DNA of 8,272 nucleotides from Caldifarciminota bacterium (GCA_903908785.1 CAIVTL010000627.1:1-8272), one strand, 5' to 3'; counted from the stretch's first letter, positions 1 to 6,192 are shown. Program-made: numbers and translations. Notes: a model not told the origin generated them from the sequence alone.

Positions 1-689
1 ACCCGGGCGCGCGCGCCGGGCGGCTCGTTCATCTGGCCGTAGACGAGCACGGTCTTGTCGAGCACGCCCGAGCGCAGCATCTCACCGTAGAGGTCGTTGC
101 CTTCGCGGGTGCGCTCGCCGACGCCGCCGAAGACCGAGATGCCGCCGTGTTCGGCCGCGATGTTGCGGATGAGTTCCTGGACGATTACAGTCTTGCCGAC
201 GCCCGCGCCGCCGAACAGGCCGATTTTGCCGCCGCGCGGGAACGGGGCGAGCAGGTCAATCGCCTTGATGCCGGTCTCGAAGATGCGGATTTCGACGTCC
301 TGCTCCGCGAGCGTAGGCGGGGGACGGTGAATGGGGTAGGATTTGTCGGTGGTAATCGGGCCCTTGTGGTCAATCGGCTGGCCGAGCACGTTCATCATCC
401 GGCCGAGCGCGGCGCGGCCGACCGGAACCGACACGCCGGCGCCCGTGTTCTCGACCGCGAGGCCGCGGGCCAGGCCTTCGGTGGGGCCGAGCGCGATACA
501 GCGCACCGCACCTTCGCCGAGATGGGCCATCACTTCCAGCACGGTGTCGCGGACCTTGAGCGCGGTGTAGAGCGTGGGCAGGTGCCCGGACTCGAAGTCA
601 ACATCGACGACCGGGCCGACAATCTGCACAAGGCGGCCATTCGTCGCGACCGACTTCTCGGTCTTCACGTAGTCAGGTGACTGGGGCAA
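1..689 (-). CDS. atpD: F1 ATP synthase subunit beta, N-terminal 229 residues (3' end outside window)
   Basis: Catalytic subunit of the F1 head, which makes or hydrolyses ATP on the cytoplasmic face of the membrane. Visible in the translation are the beta-barrel start (GRLVQIVGPVVDVDFE, about 18-33), GIKAIDLLAPFPRGGKIGLFGG leading into the P-loop GGAGVGKT (160-167), and GERTREGND (191-199) with the catalytic Glu192 and adjacent Arg193. The sequence stops at YGQMNEPPGARAR, before the Walker B Asp and the C-terminal domain, which lie off the window. I chose a TTG start at 689: it has GGAGGT 8 nt upstream and an in-frame TAA two codons before it. The alternative GTG at 668 has no Shine-Dalgarno. 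It follows atpG after an unusually long 136-nt gap filled with repeats; all other atp junctions are overlapping or within 15 nt. Confidence 0.97.
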   Translation of the reverse strand, partial: MPQSPDYVKTEKSVATNGRLVQIVGPVVDVDFESGHLPTLYTALKVRDTVLEVMAHLGEGAVRCIALGPTEGLARGLAVENTGAGVSVPVGRAALGRMMNVLGQPIDHKGPITTDKSYPIHRPPPTLAEQDVEIRIFETGIKAIDLLAPFPRGGKIGLFGGAGVGKTVIVQELIRNIAAEHGGISVFGGVGERTREGNDLYGEMLRSGVLDKTVLVYGQMNEPPGARAR

Positions 690-697
690 GTGTTAGG

Positions 698-703
698 ACC
701 TCC
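698..703 (-). promoter_or_regulatory. Shine-Dalgarno deciding the TTG start of atpD
   Basis: Minus-strand GGAGGT, 8 nt before the TTG at 689-687. It is a full-consensus site and the main argument for TTG over the downstream GTG at 668. It allows independent translation of beta, since the upstream gamma stop codon is too far away for simple coupling. Confidence 0.75.
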
Positions 704-720
704 CTAGAGAAGCGGACTGA

Positions 721-815
721 GAAGTCAAAAGCCAAAAGTCAAAAGCCAAAAGCCAAAACGCGGAGCGGGTCCGGAACTTCTGACTTCTAGCTTCTAGCAT
801 CTGACTTCTGACTTC
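721..815. repeat. Self-complementary simple repeats inside the atp operon
   Basis: The atpG-atpD gap contains a run of AAAAGTC/AAAAGCC units (721-758) and a run of CTTCTGACTTC/TCTAGC units (777-815). The 11-mer CTTCTGACTTC occurs twice (777-787 and 805-815). Each copy is complementary to GAAGTCAAAAG at 721-731 with one mismatch, which in the minus-strand transcript becomes a G-U pair. The mRNA between gamma and beta can therefore fold into a long hairpin with two alternative 3'-proximal arms. There is no coding potential and no U-tract typical of an intrinsic terminator. Confidence 0.7.
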
Positions 816-825
816 GCCCTGTCTC

Positions 826-1674
826 TCATACGGTAAGTGCTTCGGTGGTACCGACGATGTCGGCGAGTTCGCGAGTGATCGTGCTCTGGCGCAGCCGGTT
901 CGCTTCGAGGGTGAGGTCGGAAATCATCCGGCGCGCGCTGACCGAGGCTTGTTCCATCGTTACCATCCGCGCGGCGTGTTCGCTTGCGTCCGCCTCGAGG
1001 AACGCCTGCCGGACCGCGGTGCGAACGTAGAGCGGCATCAGGCGGTCGAGGATTTCTCCGGGCTCGGGTTCGAAGATGGGTTCGGCCGCAGACGGTTCCG
1101 GCCTGGGCATGATGGGCAGGATGCGGCGTACCACCGGCCGGTTGCCGGTTGCCGAACGGAACTCGGTGAAAAGAAAATAGACGCGTACCGCGTCGCGGTC
1201 GAGATAGGCGTTGATGACGGTGTCGGCGACGTCGGCAACGTCCGGCTCGGAGAGCGGCCGGTGGTGGTGCAGGGTCTCGCGGATGACGCGGGCGCTGGTG
1301 TGGGGCGAGAAGTGGCGGATGCGGCGACCCGCGGTGACGAAGTAGAGTTTCTCGCGGCGTCGGGTCGAGATGAACTCGGCCGCGGCCCGCGTGATGTTGG
1401 CGTTGTACGCCCCGCACATGCCGCGGTCCGCGCCGATGGCCAGCAACAGGTAGCAGTCGCCCTCGCGCACGTCGAGGAGCGGATGGGAAACGCGGCCCGA
1501 GGCAGCGAGGTCGCGTACGAGCGCGATCAGCGCGTTCGTGTACGGCCTTCCGCCGAGGGTCGCGGTGCGGGCGCGGACGAGGCGCGCCGCCGAGATTTTC
1601 TGCATCGCGTCCACGGTCCGCTCGATGTTGCGGACCGTGCGGATGCGGCGCCTAAGCTCTCGGGTGTTCGTCAT
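826..1674 (-). CDS. atpG: F1 ATP synthase subunit gamma
   Basis: Central rotor shaft that couples c-ring rotation to conformational change in alpha3beta3. The 282 residues match the usual family length (about 280-300). The N-terminal helix has the classic pattern RRRIRTVRNIERTVDAMQ (8-25) and ISAARL (27-32). The Rossmann-like middle starts with GADRGMCGAYNANI (81-94). The conserved C-terminal helix begins SEHAARMVTMEQAS and ends with NRLRQSTITRELADIV (last ~50 residues). The ATG at 1674 lies inside the end of atpA (23-nt overlap) with no clear Shine-Dalgarno, so translation is probably coupled to atpA. It is followed by the repeat-filled gap before atpD. Confidence 0.97.
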   Translation of the reverse strand: MTNTRELRRRIRTVRNIERTVDAMQKISAARLVRARTATLGGRPYTNALIALVRDLAASGRVSHPLLDVREGDCYLLLAIGADRGMCGAYNANITRAAAEFISTRRREKLYFVTAGRRIRHFSPHTSARVIRETLHHHRPLSEPDVADVADTVINAYLDRDAVRVYFLFTEFRSATGNRPVVRRILPIMPRPEPSAAEPIFEPEPGEILDRLMPLYVRTAVRQAFLEADASEHAARMVTMEQASVSARRMISDLTLEANRLRQSTITRELADIVGTTEALTV

Positions 1675-3169
1675 AGGTAACGGTATGGCGGAACGCGGCC
1701 ACGAGCTGCTCCAGTTCGGTCAGCGCGTCGGCGGCGTGCTGCGGGTCGAGCAGGAGCGGGGCGAGGCGCGCGCGGTGCGGCTCGTAGTACGCGTAGAGGG
1801 CGGTTTCGAACTCCCGGATGCGCGGGGTCGGGACGTCGTCGAGGACGCCTGAGACCCCGGCCGCGACGATGAGTATTTCCTTGTCCACTGGCAGGGGCTG
1901 GCCCGCGTCCTGCTTCAGGACCTCGGTCAGCTTCTCGCCGCGCAGGAGCTGCCGGCGTACGCTCTCGCCCAGGTCGGCGCCGAACTGGGCAAAGGCGGAG
2001 AGTTCACGGTACTGGGCAAGGTCGAGTCGGAGCCGGCCCGCGACCTTGCGCATGGCCGGGAGCTGAGCCGTGCCGCCGACGCGCGACACCGACAGACCGA
2101 CGTTGATGGCGGGCCGGATGCCGGCGTAGAACAGGCTGGGCTCGAGGTAAATCTGGCCGTCGGTTATCGAGACGACGTTGGTTGGGATGTAGGCGGAGAA
2201 GTCGCCGGCCTGGGTTTCGATTATCGGCAGCGCGGTCATCGAGCCGCCGCCGCGGGCGTCCGAGAGCCGGGCCGCGCGTTCGAGCAGCCGCGAGTGGAGA
2301 TAGAAGACGTCGCCCGGGTAGGCTTCGCGGCCCGGCGGCCGGCGCAGCAGCAGGGACAACTGGCGGTAGGCGACCGCGTGCTTGGAAAGGTCGTCATAGA
2401 CGATGAGCACGTCGCGGCCCGCGTACATGAATTCCTCACCGATGGCGCACCCGGCATAGGGCGCGATGTACTGGAGCGGCGCCGGGTCGTTGGCGGTCGC
2501 CGAGACCACGACCGTGTAGTCGAGCGCGCCGGCACGGGTGAGCTTCTCGATGGTGCGGGCAACCGCGGCCTGCTTCTGGCCGATGGCGACGTAGATGCAG
2601 ACCGTGTTTTCCTCGCGCTGGTTGACGATGGCGTCAACCGCGAGCGTGGTCTTGCCGGTCTGGCGGTCGCCGATGATGAGCTCACGCTGGCCCCGGCCGA
2701 TGGGGATTACTGCGTCAATCGCCTTGATGCCGGTGTGGAGCGGCCGGTTCACCGGCTGGCGGTCAATCACGCCGGGAGCGGGCGATTCGATGGGGCGGTG
2801 ACGGTCGGTCGCGGGCGCTTCGCGTTCGTCGAGCGGCTGCCCGACCGGGTTGAGGACGCGGCCGAGCAGGGCCGGGCCGACCGGCACCTCGAAGACCCGG
2901 CCGGTGCGCCGGGCCTCATCGCCTTCCTTGATGGCGGAGAAGTCGCCGAGCACCGCGGCGCCGACGGTCTCGCGGTCGAGGTTCAGCACGATGCCGTAGA
3001 CGCCGGACGGGAACTGGAGCAGCTCGCCGACCATGGCCTTATCGAGGCCATAGAGCCGCGCGATACCGTCGGCGACCTGCAGCACGTAGCCGACTTCGTC
3101 CACTTTGAGCTCGGAACGATAGCCCTCGATCTGCTCCTTGATGAGGCGGATGACGTCGTCGTTCTTCAT
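1652..3169 (-). CDS. atpA: F1 ATP synthase subunit alpha
   Basis: Non-catalytic nucleotide-binding subunit of the F1 head. The 505 residues match the normal length of about 500-515. The N-terminal helix and beta barrel (1-95) include VLQVADGIARLYGL. The P-loop is GDRQTGKT (167-174), the alpha-type GDRQTGKT that distinguishes it from beta. Walker B is LIVYDD (255-260). The ATP synthase signature PAINVGLSVSRVGG (353-366) carries the arginine finger Arg363 that reaches into the beta catalytic site. The ATG at 3169 shares a 4-nt ATGA overlap with the atpH stop, and its own Shine-Dalgarno is weak, so it is probably translated by coupling. Its 3' end overlaps atpG by 23 nt. Confidence 0.98.
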   Translation of the reverse strand: MKNDDVIRLIKEQIEGYRSELKVDEVGYVLQVADGIARLYGLDKAMVGELLQFPSGVYGIVLNLDRETVGAAVLGDFSAIKEGDEARRTGRVFEVPVGPALLGRVLNPVGQPLDEREAPATDRHRPIESPAPGVIDRQPVNRPLHTGIKAIDAVIPIGRGQRELIIGDRQTGKTTLAVDAIVNQREENTVCIYVAIGQKQAAVARTIEKLTRAGALDYTVVVSATANDPAPLQYIAPYAGCAIGEEFMYAGRDVLIVYDDLSKHAVAYRQLSLLLRRPPGREAYPGDVFYLHSRLLERAARLSDARGGGSMTALPIIETQAGDFSAYIPTNVVSITDGQIYLEPSLFYAGIRPAINVGLSVSRVGGTAQLPAMRKVAGRLRLDLAQYRELSAFAQFGADLGESVRRQLLRGEKLTEVLKQDAGQPLPVDKEILIVAAGVSGVLDDVPTPRIREFETALYAYYEPHRARLAPLLLDPQHAADALTELEQLVAAFRHTVTYDEHPRA

Positions 3170-3690
3170 GCGGCGCGCAGCCTTTCCCCAAGCGCGGTGA
3201 GCCGGGCCTTCAGGCTGGCGTCGAGCACCCGGTCGTCAACCAGGACCCGGACGCCGGCGATGAGCGAGGGGTCGAGCACGACCTGCAGGACGGCGCGGCG
3301 GTCGAAATACTGTTCGAGCGCGGAGCCGAGCGCGGCCGTGTCTTCCGGTGTCAGTTCGGCCGCGGTGCGGACTTCAACCTTGATGACGCCGGCCTCCTGC
3401 CTTGTCATCTGCCGGAAGTGCCGGCTGATGTCGGTGAGCAGCGTGATTTCGCGGTCGGCGATGAGCGAAGCCACGAGCCGGCGGACGAGCTCGGTCTCCG
3501 CGGCGCCGCCAAGCAGGTTGACCTTTGCAGCCTCGCTGATGCGCGGATGGTTAATGATGCGCTGGACCTCGGGCGCGGCGCGGAGTACCGCGTTGAGGCG
3601 GGCAATGTCCGCGGCCACCGGCTCAAGCTCGCCGGTGCGTTGGGCGGCCCGGAACAGGGCGGTTGCGAGCCGCCACGCTGCATCAGCCAT
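3166..3690 (-). CDS. atpH: F1 ATP synthase subunit delta (peripheral stalk)
   Basis: Connects the top of the alpha3beta3 head to the b-subunit stalk (the OSCP equivalent). The 174 residues are typical. The N-terminal helical domain runs to about 100 (AWRLATALFRAA at the start, NHPRISEAAKVNLL at 47-60). The C-terminal family motif LIAGVRVLVDDRVLDASL followed by ARLTALGERL lies at about 143-172. The ATG at 3690 overlaps the atpF stop by 8 nt and has GGAG 7 nt upstream. Divergence is normal for this fast-evolving subunit; identification rests on the C-terminal motif plus the position between atpF and atpA. Confidence 0.95.
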   Translation of the reverse strand: MADAAWRLATALFRAAQRTGELEPVAADIARLNAVLRAAPEVQRIINHPRISEAAKVNLLGGAAETELVRRLVASLIADREITLLTDISRHFRQMTRQEAGVIKVEVRTAAELTPEDTAALGSALEQYFDRRAVLQVVLDPSLIAGVRVLVDDRVLDASLKARLTALGERLRAA

Positions 3691-4168
3691 GCTTCAACTC
3701 CGTTACGAATTCGTCCACGAGCCGGTGCTGCACCTGCGCGTCTATCGACTGCTTCAGCGCCTTCTCGGCAATCAGCAGCGAGAGGGCGACGGTTTCGGCC
3801 CGCAGGTCGCGGATGGCGCGGACCCGCTCCTCGGCAATCTGGCGGCCGGCGTTGTCGAGCAGCCGCCGTGCCTCGGCCTGGGCCTCCTGCAGAATCTGCT
3901 CGCGGGTGCGCTTGCTTTCGTCGTTCGCCACCTGGAGCAGTCGTCGGGCCTCGGTGTCAATCTCGGCCAGCCGCTGGTCGATTTGGGCCCGCAGTTGCTC
4001 GGTCGATTCCCGGTTCTTGCGGGCGCTCTCAATGTCCTGTTCGATGGCGTAGCGCCGCGCCTCCATGAACTTGGCCAGCGGCTTCCACAGGAAGCGCCAG
4101 AGCAGGAACACCGCGACCAAGAAAGTCCCGAGCTGGACCAGCAACAGTACCGGGTCGATACTGACCAC
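3683..4168 (-). CDS. atpF: F0 ATP synthase subunit b
   Basis: Membrane-anchored peripheral stalk that holds the F1 head against rotation. The 161 residues have one N-terminal membrane helix (about 7-27, hydrophobic up to WRFLWKPL). A long charged amphipathic helix follows, rich in Glu, Arg, Gln and Ala (35-155), as expected for the right-handed coiled-coil dimer. The FLWKPLAKFMEARR junction is typical of b subunits. The start is GTG at 4168, one base after the atpE stop codon, with only a weak upstream GAAG, which suggests reinitiation after atpE. Only one b gene is seen (no b'), so the stalk is presumably a homodimer. Confidence 0.96.
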   Translation of the reverse strand: MVSIDPVLLLVQLGTFLVAVFLLWRFLWKPLAKFMEARRYAIEQDIESARKNRESTEQLRAQIDQRLAEIDTEARRLLQVANDESKRTREQILQEAQAEARRLLDNAGRQIAEERVRAIRDLRAETVALSLLIAEKALKQSIDAQVQHRLVDEFVTELKHG

Positions 4169-4169
4169 G

Positions 4170-4502
4170 TTACTTCAGAAAGTGCGACGCGCTCGGGTTC
4201 GCGAAGATGAGAATCAGGGCGATAACCAGCACGTAGATTGTCAGCGATTCGATGAAGCCGAGGCCGATGAGCAGGACGGTCTGGATTTTGCCGGAAGCCT
4301 CGGGCTGGCGGGCGATGCCTTCCAGCGCCTTGGCGACCGCGTTGCCCTGGCCGATGCTGCCGCCGAACGCGGCGATGGCGAGCGCGAGCGCGGCGACCGA
4401 CTGGGTCACGGTGAAGAACGTTGCCGCCGGGTCGGGGCTCGCGGCCTGGGCCAGTGCCAGCCCGGCCGTCGCCGCCAGGCCGGCAATCAAGTAACGTTTC
4501 AT
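4170..4502 (-). CDS. atpE: F0 ATP synthase subunit c with signal-peptide-like N-terminus
   Basis: Ring-forming proteolipid that carries the coupling ion. The 110 residues are longer than the usual 70-90 because of a leader: basic start MKRY, hydrophobic stretch 5-18, then AQA-A near 18-21 resembling a signal peptidase site. The mature hairpin has helix 1 (about 30-52, ending GGSIGQGNA), the polar loop ARQPEA (64-69) and helix 2 with the essential Glu85 in FIESLTIY. Gln52, Glu85, Ser86 and Tyr90 correspond to Ilyobacter Gln32, Glu65, Ser66 and Tyr70, while Thr67 is replaced by Leu87. The ATG at 4502 is preferred over a longer frame beginning at 4544, because AAAGGAG sits 8 nt before it and the longer form would overlap atpB with a polar, unconserved extension. 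Confidence 0.97.
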   Translation of the reverse strand: MKRYLIAGLAATAGLALAQAASPDPAATFFTVTQSVAALALAIAAFGGSIGQGNAVAKALEGIARQPEASGKIQTVLLIGLGFIESLTIYVLVIALILIFANPSASHFLK

Positions 4503-4510
4503 GCTGCTGA

Positions 4511-4517
4511 CTCCTTT
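4511..4517 (-). promoter_or_regulatory. Strong Shine-Dalgarno of atpE
   Basis: Minus-strand AAAGGAG, 8 nt before the ATG at 4502. It overlaps the stop codon of atpB. A strong site fits the need for about ten or more c subunits per complex, whereas most other atp genes here have weak sites and rely on overlap. Confidence 0.7.
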
Positions 4518-5232
4518 ATTCGTGCGCCTGCATGGCGCTGCCAATGTAGAATACCGAAAGCACCGTGAATACGAACGCTTGGATTACCCCGATGAGCAGG
4601 CCAAGCAGGATGATGAGCGGCCGCAGTGCCAGCGGCACAATAATCAACGTCATGTTCATGACACCGCCGGCAGAGTATAGCGTAACCACGAGTAATGCAA
4701 GGATGGCGAGGAGAATCTCCTTGGCCATCAGGTTGCCGAAGAGACGGAACGAGAGTGAGAGCGGCCGCGCGAACTCGCCGATTATCTCAATGACGAACAT
4801 CAGCGGCTTCAACCACCACGGCACGCCGGCCGAGAAGTGGGCCAGGTATTTGAAGAAGCCCTGCTTCCTGATGCCGAAGAAGTGCGTGCTGCTGAAGGTT
4901 ACCAGGGCGAGTGCGGCGGTCGTGTTCAGGTTCGCGGTCGGCGACGAAAGGCCGGGGACCAGGCCGATGAGATTGCCGACGACGATGAACAGGAACATGC
5001 CGAGGAAGAGCGGGTAGAACGGCTTGCCCTTCGGCCCCATCACCGAATCGACCAGGTCGAAGACGAAACCAAAGACCATCTCCATGGCGGCCTGCATCCG
5101 GCCTGGAACTACGCGCAGCCGGCGAGTCGCGGCGAAGGAGACGGCAAACAGGATGGCCACGGTCACCCAGCTCATTACGAGCGGGACCGGCACGCCCAGG
5201 TGGTACTTAACTGCTTCGCCGATATCGGGCAT
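4516..5232 (-). CDS. atpB: F0 ATP synthase subunit a
   Basis: Membrane stator that forms the two ion half-channels facing the c ring. The 238 residues have several hydrophobic helices: about 17-35, 73-94, 103-118, 143-153, 173-190 and 194-232. The key motif is ARPLSLSFRLFGNLMAKE (155-172), in which Arg163 corresponds to the essential Arg210 of E. coli and Glu172 to Glu219. Near the C-terminus, GVIQAFVFTVLSVFYI places Gln218 at the conserved Gln252 position. A short amphipathic N-terminus replaces the longer E. coli one. The ATG at 5232 lies within the end of atpI (26-nt overlap), with only a modest GGTGA upstream. Confidence 0.97.
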   Translation of the reverse strand: MPDIGEAVKYHLGVPVPLVMSWVTVAILFAVSFAATRRLRVVPGRMQAAMEMVFGFVFDLVDSVMGPKGKPFYPLFLGMFLFIVVGNLIGLVPGLSSPTANLNTTAALALVTFSSTHFFGIRKQGFFKYLAHFSAGVPWWLKPLMFVIEIIGEFARPLSLSFRLFGNLMAKEILLAILALLVVTLYSAGGVMNMTLIIVPLALRPLIILLGLLIGVIQAFVFTVLSVFYIGSAMQAHE

Positions 5233-5494
5233 TATTCACCATTTGCCAGACCATGAAACCCGTTATCCCGAGCGTGACGCCGGCGATGAGCCCCAGCGGC
5301 GAGCCGAGCCGCAGGCGCAGAAACGCGAAGATGATAGCGCCCAGAACCAGGTAGCGGACGACATTGCCCAGTGGCACGACGAAACGGGATGCGCCGGTCG
5401 GACGCTTGAAAAGCCAGCGGACGCCAAGGTACATCACCGCGAAATTGAGGCCCGTCGCGGCCAAACCAACCAGCAGGCCGGTTGCGAACCTCAC
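5207..5494 (-). CDS. atpI: ATP synthase protein I-like membrane protein (AtpI)
   Basis: Small membrane protein of 95 residues. Three hydrophobic segments are visible (about 4-26, 45-59 and 65-86), with positively charged linkers (WLFKRP, RLRL) and a basic tail. Position between atpZ and atpB is the main reason for the name; the sequence itself is weakly conserved in the family. AtpI proteins are known from other bacteria to help c-ring assembly and, with AtpZ, to affect Mg2+/Ca2+ uptake. The start is GTG at 5494, overlapping the atpZ stop by 4 nt (GTGA) with GGAG 5 nt upstream. The similar-sized AtpR of N-type ATPases is an alternative, but that operon has a different gene order. Confidence 0.82.
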   Translation of the reverse strand: MRFATGLLVGLAATGLNFAVMYLGVRWLFKRPTGASRFVVPLGNVVRYLVLGAIIFAFLRLRLGSPLGLIAGVTLGITGFMVWQMVNNARYRRSS

Positions 5495-5736
5495 CGCTTC
5501 TCCGAGGCCCGGGTGGCGCGGACGATGCTGATAATACCGGAGGCGAACCCGAGCACGATGAAGATAAGCATCAGGAATGGCGCGGTGTGCAGCAGCCGGT
5601 CCAGGCCGTAGCCGATACCGAAACCGATGAGGACCGAGAATGCGAACGTCAGGCCGAGCGCGCTTGCGTTGAGGGAATCGCGGGACTCGCCGAGCAGCTT
5701 CGGGACAGCGCGTCCCGGACGGGCTCGATTGGCCAT
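5491..5736 (-). CDS. atpZ: AtpZ/AtpQ-like small membrane protein, first gene of the atp operon
   Basis: The 81 residues have a basic N-terminus and two membrane helices (about 26-46 and 52-73). Between them is the family pattern GFGIGYGLDRLLHTAPFLM, typical of the 'ATPase gene 1' family that precedes atpI and atpB in many bacteria. It is likely an accessory protein linked to divalent cation transport or assembly rather than a core subunit. ATG 5736 is preferred because homology-like sequence begins soon after it; an in-frame GTG at 5748 is possible, and the frame stays open to 5955. The Shine-Dalgarno is weak. The inverted repeat CGGGAC...GTCCCG (5701-5717) falls in the first codons and could slow initiation. 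Confidence 0.85.
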   Translation of the reverse strand: MANRARPGRAVPKLLGESRDSLNASALGLTFAFSVLIGFGIGYGLDRLLHTAPFLMLIFIVLGFASGIISIVRATRASEKR

Positions 5737-5755
5737 TGCCTGATACACTATGCGC

Positions 5756-5773
5756 CGCCGCGCGGACGCGGCG
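5756..5773 (-). promoter_or_regulatory. GC-rich hairpin in the atp operon leader
   Basis: A perfect 7-bp inverted repeat CGCCGCG/CGCGGCG with a 4-nt loop, ending 19 nt before the atpZ ATG. It would form a stable stem in the 5' leader. No U-tract follows, so it is not an intrinsic terminator. Its function is unknown; it could affect mRNA stability or initiation. Confidence 0.4.
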
Positions 5774-5794
5774 TTTGGGATGCGGGAACGTACT

Positions 5795-5803
5795 TTGATA
5801 TCA
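5795..5803 (-). promoter_or_regulatory. Possible extended -10 promoter of the atp operon
   Basis: The minus strand reads TGATATCAA (TGn plus a 4/6 match to TATAAT) inside an A+T-rich island (5791-5816) in otherwise GC-rich DNA upstream of atpZ. A TTGTCA hexamer (5816-5811) is too close to serve as its -35. If used, transcription would start near 5787, giving a leader of about 50 nt that includes the hairpin at 5756-5773. Confidence 0.25.
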
Positions 5804-5897
5804 TTAAGATTGACAAGCCAGTCTGAAGCGAGAACGGCGTTCCATTGTATCCTGAACCGGGCAAGATTCAAGCCGCACATTGGCCCCCAAATCCGAT

Positions 5898-5990
5898 ATT
5901 GAACCACAGAGCACACAGAGATTTGGAGAGTGCGGAGCGGAATCCCGACCTTCACCCGACTCAGTGCTCTCGGTGGCCTCTGTGGTTAAT
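5898..5990. repeat. 93-bp element bounded by ACCACAGAG / CTCTGTGGT inverted repeats
   Basis: The left arm starts ATTGAACCACAGAG (5898-5911) and the right arm ends CTCTGTGGTTAAT (5978-5990). The arms are inverted copies apart from one extra G. The inverted similarity extends inward: 5902-5920 versus 5969-5987 match at 16 of 19 positions. The element has no coding content. ACCACAGAG-type palindromes are familiar short repeats in many GC-rich environmental bacterial genomes. It resembles a REP-like or decayed miniature element, but no transposase or target duplication is evident. Confidence 0.65.
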
Positions 5991-5991
5991 C

Positions 5992-6029
5992 CTATCTCGG
6001 TTCTTGGGTTGGTCCCGGAGTCGAGATAG
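5992..6029. repeat. 8-bp inverted repeat next to the palindromic element
   Basis: CTATCTCG (5992-5999) and CGAGATAG (6022-6029) form a perfect 8-bp stem with a 22-nt loop, directly adjoining the 93-bp element. It may be part of the same composite repeat. No U-tract or gene association is seen. Confidence 0.4.
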
Positions 6030-6055
6030 TAGTTCGCGACCAAGGCATCCGGGGA

Positions 6056-6192
6056 AACCCCAAACTCCAACCCCCAAACCCCAAGGTCCGCGAGGGGCGG
6101 GAAACTCCAAGCACCAAGTCACAAATCCCCAACAAGCACCAAAGCCCGCGCCGGGCGCGGGAAATCACAAATCCCAAACACCAAATCCCAAA
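6056..6192. repeat. C/A-rich degenerate tandem repeat with embedded GC palindromes
   Basis: This stretch is built of CAAA, CCCAAA and ACCAA units. Exact longer copies include TCACAAATCCC (6119-6129, 6165-6175), CAAGCACCAA (6108-6117, 6133-6142) and GCGGGAAA (6097-6104, 6157-6164). Two GC-rich palindromic patches interrupt it: CCGC...GCGG (6088-6100) and the near-perfect CCCGCGCCGGGCGCGGG (6145-6161), about 60 bp apart. It is strongly strand-asymmetric (C/A on plus). It probably belongs to a dispersed intergenic repeat family; the reverse-strand open frame across it is low-complexity and not a gene. Confidence 0.7.

Noticed and set aside
147..680. Plus-strand open frame of 177 codons opposite atpD
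   Set aside because: The minus strand encodes beta with intact P-loop and catalytic motifs; the plus frame is compositional shadow.
949..1680. Plus-strand open frame of 243 codons opposite atpG
   Set aside because: Antisense to a complete gamma subunit, with no domain of its own.
2294..4210. Very long plus-strand open frame (638 codons) opposite atpA, atpH and atpF
   Set aside because: It is a GC-rich antisense shadow of well-identified atp genes. Its translation has no recognisable domain and no ribosome binding site was found.
4503..4544. Longer atpE start giving 14 extra residues
   Set aside because: It would place polar residues before the signal-like leader and overlap atpB; the strong SD at 4511-4517 fits the ATG at 4502.
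5737..5955. N-terminal extension of atpZ to an upstream start at 5955
   Set aside because: The added residues come from the repeat element and the leader hairpin, and family-like sequence begins only after the ATG at 5736.
6056..6192. CRISPR array
   Set aside because: Repeat units are degenerate, C/A-biased and of uneven spacing (46, 25, 60 bp); there are no uniform repeats with unique spacers and no cas genes.
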